Under the pieces are notes generated by a model that saw only the letters and a program-made list of their open reading frames with translations, made no database searches and was not told where the DNA came from. The position numbers and the translations under genes were made by a program. A stretch of 38,220 bases of DNA from contig JALSSW010000166.1 in the NCBI GenBank assembly GCA_026984035.1, positions 1 through 38,220 on the forward strand, given 5' to 3'. Positions 8,536-17,208 of the stretch are shown piece by piece (within the stretch, counting starts at the first letter, position 1; each line of letters begins with the position of its first letter). This DNA comes from Planctomycetota bacterium (lineage in GTDB: Bacteria; Planctomycetota; UBA1135; GCA-002748355).

Positions 8536-9587
8536 CAGGACACCTCCCTGGCGCCACCGAAGACCTTATTCGGTCCGGCCTTGGCCATCTCCGCGAGTAG
8601 TTGCCTTTGTTTTTCACTCAGGGGCGTGGGGAGGGCCAACCTGAGTTCGACATAGAAATCCCCTCGGCCTCCTTTGGATGTGTGGAAGCCTTTCCCCCGT
8701 AAACGCAATTTTTGTCCGGCGCGACTGTCCTTAGGGACGCTGACGACAACGACCCCATCAGGAGTTCGGACATCAACCTTGGCACCGAAGACCGCTTCCC
8801 AGGGGGCTACCGCCACCCAAGCGTAGATATCGGCTCCCTTAAAATGGTAGTTGTCGTCCGGCTGGATTCGGAGGGTTAGGAGAAGGTCACCCTGTTGCCC
8901 TCCTTCGATCCCCGGTTCCCCGAGGCCTCGGAGCCGCATTTTGAGACCGTCCCGGATGTCCTTCGGAATCTTGAGGTCGATGGTCTTGCGCTCCCGGATT
9001 TTGCCTGTGCCTCCACAGGTGGGACAGACATGGTTCTCCACAAACCCCACCCCAGCGCAAGTAGGGCAGGTCCCGATTGCGCCAAACTCGAAACTGCTTT
9101 TCCCCCCACGGATCGCCAGTGCGATCGGGATCGAAAGTTCAGCGCGCAGATCGGCTCCCTTTTGTTTAAAGCGTGCGTGTCCCCCCTTTCCCTGGAAGCC
9201 TCTTTTGTAGTTCTGTCCAAAATAGGTCTCAAAGAAATCAGAGAAGGGACTCCCTTGTCCAAAGCCAGCTCCGAACCCTTCAAAACCACCTCCTGCGCCT
9301 GCCCCTTGGCCGGCAAAACCCTGCGGCCCTCCCGGGGGGGGTTGGAAATCCTGTCCGTGCTTCCAGTTTTCTCCGAACTGGTCATAGAGCTTACGTTTCT
9401 CGGGATCGGAGAGGACCTCGTAGGCCTCGCTCAGGTGTTTGAACTTTTCTTCGGCCTTCTCCGGTTCCTTGCCCTTGTAGCGATCCGGATGGAACTTCAT
9501 CGCCAGTTTGCGATAAGCCTTCTTGATTTCTTCAGGACTGGCAGAGCGGGAGACTCCGAGAACCTTGTAGTAGTCTTGGAATTTCAT
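8535..9587 (-). CDS. DnaJ/CbpA-type J-domain co-chaperone with half zinc finger
   Basis: The 350-residue product is an Hsp70 co-chaperone. It has an N-terminal J-domain (residues 5-75) with the HPD motif at 33-35, a Gly/Phe-rich linker (about 80-125), a short cysteine region, and the two C-terminal substrate-binding beta domains. The cysteine region holds only two CXXCXGXG repeats (C174/C177 and C188/C191), where classical DnaJ has four and CbpA has none. That is enough to bind one zinc ion. The ATG with AGGA upstream starts exactly at [13 protein letters not shown], as expected. It is coupled by TGATG to the cbpM-like gene, which argues for a CbpA-like role despite the residual zinc motif. 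The upstream subtilase is separated from it by a strong terminator, so it likely has its own promoter. Confidence 0.92.
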   Translation of the reverse strand: MKFQDYYKVLGVSRSASPEEIKKAYRKLAMKFHPDRYKGKEPEKAEEKFKHLSEAYEVLSDPEKRKLYDQFGENWKHGQDFQPPPGGPQGFAGQGAGAGGGFEGFGAGFGQGSPFSDFFETYFGQNYKRGFQGKGGHARFKQKGADLRAELSIPIALAIRGGKSSFEFGAIGTCPTCAGVGFVENHVCPTCGGTGKIRERKTIDLKIPKDIRDGLKMRLRGLGEPGIEGGQQGDLLLTLRIQPDDNYHFKGADIYAWVAVAPWEAVFGAKVDVRTPDGVVVVSVPKDSRAGQKLRLRGKGFHTSKGGRGDFYVELRLALPTPLSEKQRQLLAEMAKAGPNKVFGGAREVS

Positions 9588-9631
9588 CGAGTGCGCATCC
9601 TAGCCGGGGTTTTCTCCAAAAACAGGGCAAC

Positions 9632-9677
9632 AAAAAAAGGTCCCCCTTCTCCTTTTGGAGAGAAGGAAGACCTTTTT
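9632..9677 (-). terminator. strong bidirectional intrinsic terminator
   Basis: AAAAAGGTC (9634-9642) pairs with GACCTTTTT (9669-9677), and inside this CTTCTCC (9646-9652) pairs with the GGAGAGAAG region (9657-9665). On the minus strand the stem ends in seven T. It closes the subtilase gene and separates it from dnaJ/cbpM; the remainder of 9588-9827 shows no gene. Confidence 0.75.
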
Positions 9678-9827
9678 GGGGTCAGCCCCCTCCAAGAGTC
9701 AAGGATCTGGGGAGAAAAATCCAGTCCCTGAGGACCGCTTCAGAGGGGGGTTAGCAGGATTCAATGGTTTACGGATTCAGACGGAAAGAACGAATCTGAT
9801 TAAAGACCTTATGTCAGCCTCTGAATG

Positions 9828-12563
9828 TCAGCCTCCGATCTTTCCTGTGCCTGCATTCGTGAAGACCAAGCCCAAGCCATTGGCGGGACGATCCAGCACG
9901 AACCATTGGTTGTGGAAGATTTTACCGATCAGATTGCGATCATTGGGAGTGGGGAGGATGAGAGTTCCGCCGCCGTTGAGTCCGGTGGGAACCGCCCCCA
10001 AGACAAGGTCAAAGGAGATATAAAGTTTGCACCCTCTTGCCCCGACGAAGCCGAGATCCAAAGGCAGTCTCACTGGTCCCCAATGGGTTTTTGAGAGCCC
10101 AAAGAGAAGGACCCCTACGGATCTTTTGCGGGCTTGAATGAGATGGATTCTGAAGCTTCTGTTGATCTCGGGAACCCCCGTATTGGTGAGCTTGGGGATG
10201 GCTCCAAGCAAGGAAGGTTGGTCAAAGCGCATCACCAGCCCATAGTTCCGGGTGACCCTACCGGTGCTCGCGGTGGTTGGCGTGGCATAGAGGCGACTTG
10301 TGGTCGCCCCTTTTCCGGAGCAGGCATCCATGGAGTAGATGAAGTTCCCTGAACTGTGATTCTTGAACTCGACAAGAAGGTTTCTGGACCGCGTTTGGGC
10401 ATACAGGAATGGCCTTTGGAACTTGATGTTGACTGCAAATTTTCTCGGATCTTGATTGGTTCCGGTGAGGTTGGGAAGTTTCACTGTTCCGCGGAAGACA
10501 AGGGCCGGACTGCCCGCATAGTTGCCCGCAAAGCTCGTGGTCAGAGTTGAGGGAGTCTTCGTTGTATAGCCCATAAGGATTTCCAGGGAGATGCTTCTGC
10601 CATTGCGACCGGAAGTCCGATCATCTTGCCGGAAGGAGACTCCGGTCATTTTTGCATTCAGAAGTTCGGAGCTGAGGAAAACCTGTTGGTAACGCATGTT
10701 GCCCCGACCCAGGGGATAGAAGTTTGCATTGTTTCCCATGACCTTGCGGAAAGCGGCGGGGACGACTTGACCAGTGAGGTTCCCGGATCCCGTTCCGCGG
10801 CAACCCGAGCCGAAGAGAGTGTAGCTGCCAGAGATTGAGTTGTTTTTGGCTGTGTTGGAGGTAGATGCCCAGGCGAAGGGTTGGACTGGGGCCTTTAGAC
10901 CATTTGCCCGAACTTCGATCACATAGACCCCTGTGCTTGGGGCCGTAAAGCGCACAAACTCGAGGGTGGAATAGCGGTTCGCCGAGCGAACGACGGTGCT
11001 GCTTCCGTTCCGGATCGTGAGATCCAGATCTGAGATGTTCGCCGAGTTCACATTCAGGCGGTTCCAGGCGATTGCGACTTGATATTTACGTCCGCGGATC
11101 ACAGGCAGATTTCGGCGAAAGACCTGAACTCTTGAGTTCAGTGAGGTAATCCCATGACGAAGGCTGGAGCCAGCAATTGCGTGCGCGGCTGGGTTATAAA
11201 GGTAGCCGACTCCCGGGCCGGTGGAGACTTGAGTGGCACTGGTCCCCGGATTGGCCTGGGCGGATGCGAGGAGAATGGCCTTGGCTTCGAAGGATTTCAA
11301 TGTCCTGAACCGCCCCCGAAGAAGAGTTGCGGAACCACAAACTTGGGGGGAGGCCATCGAAGTTCCAGATCCCACATAATCCGTGTTCTCGTTGTTCCTC
11401 CTTGCCATGTTGGTGGAAACCCCGTTTGCGCAGATATCGGGAAACTTCATCGTTCCATTGATCATTCCACGGGACGAGAAGTAGGCCAGGGTGTGGCTGT
11501 TTTCCTTGACGGCTCCCACAGAGAGTCCATTGAGGTTGATTTGGCTTCGGGAGGTGTTGTTGCCAGAGTTTCCGGCGGCTGTGCAGACGAGGAGGTCCGC
11601 GGTCAAGGCTGCCTGGTCGGCGGCCTTTTGTTCGATGGAAAGCGGGTTTCGACTTCCGGTGTAGGAGAGGTTAGAGGCCACAATCTTATAACGAGCTGAA
11701 TCCGTCACGATCTGTTGGTAAGAACGGGCCATGTTGGATGTGGAGGAACTCCCACTGGTGGAGTTGGCGATGGAGTAGCCCGCGATATTGGCGTCATAGG
11801 CGTGTCCTTGGTCGGCCGTGCTGGTCCGCCACTTCCAACCTGCCGCGATGGAGGCGACTCCGGTCCCATGCCCGTGGACGTCATCGGGGGACATGGTCCC
11901 CATCTTTCTGTTGAGGACCAAACGGCTTGTGGTCGTCCCTCGCCTTGAATAGGTGATATGAGGTCTTCCGGTCCCATTCATATTCTCGTCCTGTCCTGTG
12001 TCAATGATGGCGCAGGCGACGCCAAGCCCTGTGAATCCCTGGGCCTGGAGAGAATCGGAGTCATGGTTTTTTTTGTTGGTGGCAGTCTTGATCAGGGGGA
12101 AGGTCTCCACGTCGGGTTGGAGATAGGCCACATTTTTCAGGGCACGCAGTTGGGTTAATTTTGTGGGTTGGATCTCGACCACTGCGGCATTCACCAGCCA
12201 GAATTGGTCAGTGACCCTTCCGCCCAGAGCTTTGACTTCCTCCACGAAGTCGGCTTGATCTATTTTGGCCTTTCGTGCGAGTTCCTTGGCAATGGCCTCC
12301 ACCCGGTCGGGGTTCCGGTCTCCTGCATATTCCTGATTGAGCGCACTGAGATCGAAGGAGCGAGATTTGAAATGAACGATCCAGCGTTGGCTCCCTTGAG
12401 CTTTGCCGGGAAGGGGTTTGCCCTCAAAGAGGGAAGATTTGAGGGATTGGATAGGTGTCACTCCAAGAACTTCTCCCGGAGTGGAGGGCGTCTGGGAAGA
12501 AAGCTGGTTCCCAAGCAGCAGGCTGAATAGGGAGAGGGATAATGCGGATGATTGTAAGTGCAT
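9828..12563 (-). CDS. secreted subtilisin-like (S8) serine protease with long C-terminal domains
   Basis: A 911-residue extracellular protease. A signal peptide (MHLQSSALSLSLFSLLLGNQLSSQ) is followed by a propeptide to about 160, then the peptidase S8 domain with the triad Asp188 (AIIDTGQ), His232 (HGHGTGVAS) and Ser402 (GSGTSMASPQV) and the oxyanion Asn in AAGNSGNN. After the catalytic domain comes a beta-sandwich of pre-peptidase C-terminal (PPC) type, with DLDLTIRNGSSTVVRS and TGVYVIEVRA. A final region of about 350 residues (from GSGCRGTGSGN) resembles C-terminal domains I associate with secreted proteins of deep-branching planctomycetes. The start at 12563 has AGGA five bases upstream; an ATG at 12575 and a TTG at 12605 are in frame but lack a ribosome site. 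The substrate is unknown; nutrient scavenging or surface-protein processing are both possible. Confidence 0.88.
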   Translation of the reverse strand: MHLQSSALSLSLFSLLLGNQLSSQTPSTPGEVLGVTPIQSLKSSLFEGKPLPGKAQGSQRWIVHFKSRSFDLSALNQEYAGDRNPDRVEAIAKELARKAKIDQADFVEEVKALGGRVTDQFWLVNAAVVEIQPTKLTQLRALKNVAYLQPDVETFPLIKTATNKKNHDSDSLQAQGFTGLGVACAIIDTGQDENMNGTGRPHITYSRRGTTTSRLVLNRKMGTMSPDDVHGHGTGVASIAAGWKWRTSTADQGHAYDANIAGYSIANSTSGSSSTSNMARSYQQIVTDSARYKIVASNLSYTGSRNPLSIEQKAADQAALTADLLVCTAAGNSGNNTSRSQINLNGLSVGAVKENSHTLAYFSSRGMINGTMKFPDICANGVSTNMARRNNENTDYVGSGTSMASPQVCGSATLLRGRFRTLKSFEAKAILLASAQANPGTSATQVSTGPGVGYLYNPAAHAIAGSSLRHGITSLNSRVQVFRRNLPVIRGRKYQVAIAWNRLNVNSANISDLDLTIRNGSSTVVRSANRYSTLEFVRFTAPSTGVYVIEVRANGLKAPVQPFAWASTSNTAKNNSISGSYTLFGSGCRGTGSGNLTGQVVPAAFRKVMGNNANFYPLGRGNMRYQQVFLSSELLNAKMTGVSFRQDDRTSGRNGRSISLEILMGYTTKTPSTLTTSFAGNYAGSPALVFRGTVKLPNLTGTNQDPRKFAVNIKFQRPFLYAQTRSRNLLVEFKNHSSGNFIYSMDACSGKGATTSRLYATPTTASTGRVTRNYGLVMRFDQPSLLGAIPKLTNTGVPEINRSFRIHLIQARKRSVGVLLFGLSKTHWGPVRLPLDLGFVGARGCKLYISFDLVLGAVPTGLNGGGTLILPTPNDRNLIGKIFHNQWFVLDRPANGLGLVFTNAGTGKIGG

Positions 12564-12820
12564 AGCAATCCTCATGATGTCAAATGGAAGGGGGAAAGGG
12601 TTCAAGATGAACCATTGGGTCCTAAGAGGGAACGACAGGAACCCATGTAGGGAGAATAACGAGGAAAAACAGGGAAAAGGTTCCTTTTTTTTAAGGAGAA
12701 CTTTCCGGCCTCTTTCCTCGGAATCTGCCGTAGTAAGGAAGATTTCTCAAATTGGGGAAAGCTCCCCGTTGAAAGAGGACGAAAAGTGCAGGGGAATGGG
12801 GCTGCATTGGAGACTGCTGA
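12564..12820. promoter_or_regulatory. divergent intergenic region between protease and electron-transfer operon
   Basis: These 257 bases separate two divergent genes and must hold both promoters. I see a short hairpin GGGGA-AAGC-TCCCC near 12757-12770 and a T/A-rich patch (12687-12695), but no convincing -35/-10 pair. The useful signal is GGAGA (12809-12813), seven bases before the TTG that starts the electron-transfer operon. Confidence 0.4.
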
Positions 12821-15121
12821 TTGCTCATCATCGCTCTGTTTATCCTACTCCCGACCTTAATGCTTCTGGCTCTATTGCGGCGACGCCATGAGTGGAAACG
12901 GACTCTCCAGGAGTTGGACGCAAAAAAGCTTGCGCTCGAAAAGGGGCGTACTAAAGGCCGTTTGCTAACCCCAGAAGTAGATCTTCAGAAGTGCATTGGC
13001 TGTGGTGCCTGTCTGGATGCCTGTCCCGAAGGGAAGGTTTTCTCTCTCATTCATGGACAGGCCATTGTGGTCCAAGGGGCGCTGTGTGTGGGGCATGCTT
13101 TTTGTGCCGAAGCCTGTCCGGTGGGGGGGATCGCAGTTACGGTTTCGGACCTTGAGTCGCGAAGGGATCTCCCGGTTTTGGGAGAAAACCTGGAAGCGGT
13201 GGGCTGTCCTGGTTTGTTCCTTGCGGGAGAGTTGACGGGCTTTGCCCTTGTGAAGACTGCCATCCAACATGGAAGCCTTGTTGCGGTAGAGATCATTCGG
13301 AGGGTCCGACAGAAGGCTCCAAAAACGAAAGAGCTTTTGGCCGCGGTTGGATCGGAAAGGAGTGCCGAAAATGTTGGTAGCTTGGGCGGGACGGAGCCTC
13401 ATGAGGGAGAGCTGGACCTCGTGATTGTAGGCTCTGGTCCCGCCGGTTTGAGCTGTGCTTTGGCTGCCCGAGAAGCGGGGCTGCGCTTTGTCGTCCTGGA
13501 GCGCGAAGCGGAGATCGGGGGGACGGTGGCCCGTTATCCCCGGCGCAAAATGGTCTTGACCCAGCCCGTGGAGATTCCTGGATTTGGGACACTCAAAGTC
13601 AAGAGCATCGAGAAGGAAGAGCTGGTGGGTCTTTGGAAGGGGCTTGCCGAAAAGCATCGGCTTCCCATTCGTTTTGGCCAAGAACTCCAGTCTCTGAGCC
13701 GTGAAGGGGCAGGGTATAGGATCCATACGCAAAAGGATTCGTTTTTGGCCCCCCATGTTTGCTTGGCCCTAGGCCGACGGGGAACTCCTCGTAAATTGGG
13801 TGTCCCGGGAGAGGACTTACCCAAAGTGGCCTACAGCTTGTTGGATGCCCAGAGTTATCGAGGTGAGGACATCCTTGTGGTCGGGGGAGGAGATTCGGCT
13901 ATTGAGGCGGCGGTGGGGCTGGCACACCAGCCGGGGAACAAGGTGGTCCTGAGCTATCGCCGAAAGGCCTTCACGCGGATTAAGGCGCGAAACGAGGCAA
14001 AACTCTTGGAAGCACAAAAAACGGGCCGACTCAAGATTCTCTTTGAGAGTCAGGTCTTGGAGATTTCAGAAGAGTTTGTCCGACTCAGTGTGAAGGGACG
14101 CGAACACCCCATCCGGATTCGGAATCGTTTTGTGTTCATTTTTGCCGGAGGCATCCCCCCCTTCGGGCAGTTGGAGGAGGCTGGAGTCTCCTTTGACCCG
14201 GAGGTGCGAAAAACGCTCCAAGAACCCGATCCGGGGAGAGGTTTGATCTCCCCCCTCCTTGCTGTTCTTCTGCTTTCTTTTGGGGCCTTCCTTTTTTGGA
14301 AAGGGAATGCTGGGTACTACACACTCTCCATACCGGAGCGTGCCCAACACCCGAGCTATGACTGGTTGGCTCCGAGTCGAAATCTTGGCTTGCTTTTGGG
14401 TTTGCTTGGTTCTTCGGCCATCCTGATGAATCTCTTCTATCTGTTCCGCAAGTCGCGGTTTGGGGCTTGGATCCCTGGCAATTTACGAGCATGGATGAAC
14501 TTCCATGTGGGGACGGGGCTTCTCTCCCTCCTCTTCGTTTATGTGCACGCGGGGGGCGTGCCGCGGAAGGCTTCGGGGGGGTACGCCTTTTTCGCCCTCT
14601 GTGTGCTTGTTGTCACTGGGGCCATCGGGCGATGGTTTTATGCATTTGTCCCCCGGGCTGCCAACGGGCGTGAGCTCCAACTCGACGAGGTACGAAACAA
14701 GCTGCGGGCCATTGCAAGCGAGTGGGACATTGGCCAGCCAGGAATTGGTGCGCGAATTCAGTCCAAGATTGAAAAGGCGATCCAATATGGAGCCTGGCGG
14801 CATTCGTTTCGGGCGAGGTTTTTGGCCTTACTTCGGGCAAGGTGGGACCTGCGGAAGTTGCTGGCCGAGGTCGAGGCGGAGCTGATCGCTTCGAAGCTGG
14901 GCGGGAAACAGGTGCGGCGCATTCTTTTTTTGACGCGCCGGGCATACCGCGCAGCGATGGCCGCTGCCCATTTCGAAGAGATCCGGGGATTGCTGGCGAC
15001 GTGGCGCTATCTCCATCGGTGGATGGCTCTGCTCATGATTCTCCTTGCCCTTCTCCACATTCTTGATGCTCTTCACTACGCGCGCCTGGATTTGGGGCTC
15101 CTTCTTGGAGGTGGGTCGTGA
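12821..15121 (+). CDS. ferredoxin / FAD-NAD(P) oxidoreductase / di-heme cytochrome b fusion
   Basis: A 766-residue inner-membrane redox fusion. Residues 1-19 form a membrane anchor. A 2[4Fe-4S] ferredoxin domain follows: cluster 1 is C58/C61/C64/C68, and the second site reads C89-x2-H92-x2-C95-x3-C99, with His in place of one Cys. Next is a thioredoxin-reductase-like flavoprotein with FAD-site GSGPAG (204-209) and NAD(P)-site GGGDSAIEA (355-363). The segment FLAGELTGFALVKTAIQHG (AGE at 135-137), which normally ends such a fold, comes before it, so the domain looks circularly permuted. The C-terminal 290 residues are membrane helices with two His pairs spaced like bis-His b hemes: H562/H576 and H732/H746. 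It could link NAD(P)H or ferredoxin to the quinone pool or to cytochromes. The start is TTG with GGAGA seven bases upstream; an in-frame stop lies just before it. The stop overlaps the next gene by 4 bp. Confidence 0.88.
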   Translation: MLIIALFILLPTLMLLALLRRRHEWKRTLQELDAKKLALEKGRTKGRLLTPEVDLQKCIGCGACLDACPEGKVFSLIHGQAIVVQGALCVGHAFCAEACPVGGIAVTVSDLESRRDLPVLGENLEAVGCPGLFLAGELTGFALVKTAIQHGSLVAVEIIRRVRQKAPKTKELLAAVGSERSAENVGSLGGTEPHEGELDLVIVGSGPAGLSCALAAREAGLRFVVLEREAEIGGTVARYPRRKMVLTQPVEIPGFGTLKVKSIEKEELVGLWKGLAEKHRLPIRFGQELQSLSREGAGYRIHTQKDSFLAPHVCLALGRRGTPRKLGVPGEDLPKVAYSLLDAQSYRGEDILVVGGGDSAIEAAVGLAHQPGNKVVLSYRRKAFTRIKARNEAKLLEAQKTGRLKILFESQVLEISEEFVRLSVKGREHPIRIRNRFVFIFAGGIPPFGQLEEAGVSFDPEVRKTLQEPDPGRGLISPLLAVLLLSFGAFLFWKGNAGYYTLSIPERAQHPSYDWLAPSRNLGLLLGLLGSSAILMNLFYLFRKSRFGAWIPGNLRAWMNFHVGTGLLSLLFVYVHAGGVPRKASGGYAFFALCVLVVTGAIGRWFYAFVPRAANGRELQLDEVRNKLRAIASEWDIGQPGIGARIQSKIEKAIQYGAWRHSFRARFLALLRARWDLRKLLAEVEAELIASKLGGKQVRRILFLTRRAYRAAMAAAHFEEIRGLLATWRYLHRWMALLMILLALLHILDALHYARLDLGLLLGGGS

Positions 15122-17208
15122 AAATAAAACTTTTGTTCTCAGCTGTGAGTTTATGCGCGGTCCTGCTTTTGGTCTTCTGGCAGAGGGAAACGCGTCCTTC
15201 TCCGGGTCCTCTTTCTGCGGTCCACGAAAGGGATGCAAGGATCGAAGAGCAAGATTGCAAGATCTGTCATGAAGGGGTGAGCAAGGGCTTCGCCCCCTGC
15301 GCGAAGTGTCACAAAGAGGTTCAGGAGAGGGTTGAGAAAAAAATAGGTTTGCATGGGCGTCTTCAGGACCCGGGGGATTGCGGGCTTTGCCATGCGGAGC
15401 ACAGGGGATCGGGAGGGAGTCTTGTGACTGAGGCGGCCTTCCGCCGAGCGGGATTTGAGGGGCGAGATTCTTACAAGCATGAGGGGATTCGATTTGGTCT
15501 TCGAGGAGCGCATCAAAAACTCACTTGTGTCAAGTGCCATAAGATGTCCAAGCTTCCCCTCCTCCCCGAGGGAAAGAAGCGTTTTCTGGGTCTGGTGCAG
15601 GATTGTGCTTCCTGCCATGAGGATCCCCACAAGGGGAAACAGGGAAAGGATTGCGCCTCTTGCCATGGCCAAGAGAAGCCCTTCGACCAGGTGGCAACCT
15701 TTGCGCACAGTGAGAAGTTTCCGTTGGAGGGTGGGCACGCGGGGTTGGCCTGTGCCAAATGCCACTCCAATCTCAGGGATCGTTCCAATGAAGAGATTCG
15801 GCAGGAGACGGGAAAGCGTTGCATCGATTGTCACAAGGATCCCCATAGGGAGGGAGGGGAGAGTCTGCACTTTGCGACAAAGGGACAATGTGAGACTTGC
15901 CATGATACGGAGAGCTTTCAAAAGCCTCTTCTGGGAACAAAAGACCATGCTCGTTTCGGCCCTGCTCTTGTTGGAGTCCACAAGGAGGAGGATTGTGTTT
16001 CTTGCCATTCGGGGGGCAAAGAAAGGAGCCTCCCACAGAGGATGAGGATTCTCGCGGAGGAGCTTCGGCCGGAAATCGTGCCGGAGAACTGGGTTCCGAA
16101 GGACCCAAAGGATTGTGTTGTTTGTCACCTGTCTCCCCATCGCCAGAGTTTTTTGGAAGGCCAGGGTTTGGGGGATTCCAGGGTGAGTTGCTCCAAATGC
16201 CATCAAGCGGAGGCGCGGCACTTTGCTCTGCCCGAAGCGCGGATGGACCGGGAAATTCATGCAAAGGGGGGTGTCCCCCTTCGAGGAGCCCATGAGAGTC
16301 TTCATTGTGATGATTGTCACAAGAGTGCTGATTTGAAGGCGGAGGAAGGGGGGGACCTTCGGGCGGTGTTCGCGGGCTTTCGTCGGCGTTTTCCCGGGCG
16401 GGACATGGCTGCCTGTCGGACCTGCCACGAGGACATCCACCAAGGGGATTTTATCAAGGGACCCTTTGCAAAGGCCGAGTGTTCCAGTTGCCACACGGAG
16501 CGTCATTTTTCGCCTTCTTTGTTTGATCCTGAGGAGCATGCGAAGACGGGCTTTGCCTTGACCGGGGCTCATGGGGCCTTGGCATGTATGGCTTGCCATA
16601 AAGAGAAGAAAAGGCTTGGGGAGCGTGTGGTGCACCGTTTTTCCGGCTTAGAAAGCAATTGTGCCAGTTGCCATGCCAATCCTCACGGGGATCGTTTGTT
16701 GGGGGGAAGCTTACCTCGGGGATCGGCTCATGGAGACAAAAAGCAATGGGACTGTGCCAGCTGCCATGGAACTTCGGACTTCCATCACTTGAAGAAAGGG
16801 GCCTTTGACCACAATAGGGACACCCATTTTCCTTTGGTGGGAGCGCACAAAGAGGCTGCCTGTGCACGTTGTCACGCAAAGGCCACCAAGGGAACCGATG
16901 GAAGGCTCCACAGAGAGAGCCCTCCCAAAACCTGTGAAGTTTGTCATGATGATCCCCACTTAGGACAGTTCCGGAGAATGGGCTCCAATGATTGTTTGGC
17001 TTGCCATGACCAACAAAGGTTTAAGCCCGTCCATTTTGACCATGAGAAGAGCAGCAGATTTGCCTTGGGCAAAAACCATGCGAGAGTGGCCTGCGCTGCT
17101 TGCCATAAACCAGTCCGACTCAAAACGGGAGAGGATGTCATCCTCTACAAACCCCTTCCTCGGACCTGCAAGGGCTGCCATGGGCTCCCGGGAAAGGTGG
17201 GGAAATGA
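15118..17208 (+). CDS. 23-heme c-type cytochrome
   Basis: A 696-residue extracytoplasmic cytochrome with 23 CXXCH motifs by my count, about one heme per 30 residues, spread over the whole chain from CKICH (about residue 47) to CKGCH near the C-terminus. The N-terminus is a hydrophobic signal or anchor (MKIKLLFSAVSLCAVLLLVFW). Many hemes are followed by a His (CHEDPH, CHKDPH, CHANPH, CHDDPH), and GAH motifs recur (LRGAHQKL, LRGAHESL, LTGAHGAL, LVGAHKEA); this is the packing and bis-His ligation pattern of octaheme/NrfB/MtrA-like wires. The GTG start overlaps the upstream stop (GTGA) and the stop overlaps the next start (ATGA), so the gene is translationally coupled on both sides. It is a good candidate for the periplasmic or barrel-inserted wire of an electron conduit. 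I cannot assign which face of the outer membrane it occupies. Confidence 0.93.
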   Translation: MKIKLLFSAVSLCAVLLLVFWQRETRPSPGPLSAVHERDARIEEQDCKICHEGVSKGFAPCAKCHKEVQERVEKKIGLHGRLQDPGDCGLCHAEHRGSGGSLVTEAAFRRAGFEGRDSYKHEGIRFGLRGAHQKLTCVKCHKMSKLPLLPEGKKRFLGLVQDCASCHEDPHKGKQGKDCASCHGQEKPFDQVATFAHSEKFPLEGGHAGLACAKCHSNLRDRSNEEIRQETGKRCIDCHKDPHREGGESLHFATKGQCETCHDTESFQKPLLGTKDHARFGPALVGVHKEEDCVSCHSGGKERSLPQRMRILAEELRPEIVPENWVPKDPKDCVVCHLSPHRQSFLEGQGLGDSRVSCSKCHQAEARHFALPEARMDREIHAKGGVPLRGAHESLHCDDCHKSADLKAEEGGDLRAVFAGFRRRFPGRDMAACRTCHEDIHQGDFIKGPFAKAECSSCHTERHFSPSLFDPEEHAKTGFALTGAHGALACMACHKEKKRLGERVVHRFSGLESNCASCHANPHGDRLLGGSLPRGSAHGDKKQWDCASCHGTSDFHHLKKGAFDHNRDTHFPLVGAHKEAACARCHAKATKGTDGRLHRESPPKTCEVCHDDPHLGQFRRMGSNDCLACHDQQRFKPVHFDHEKSSRFALGKNHARVACAACHKPVRLKTGEDVILYKPLPRTCKGCHGLPGKVGK

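Noticed and set aside
15151..16635. 494-residue open frame antisense to the 23-heme gene
   Set aside because: CXXCH codons read backward rarely give stops, so long antisense frames are expected; no ribosome site, signal or motif.
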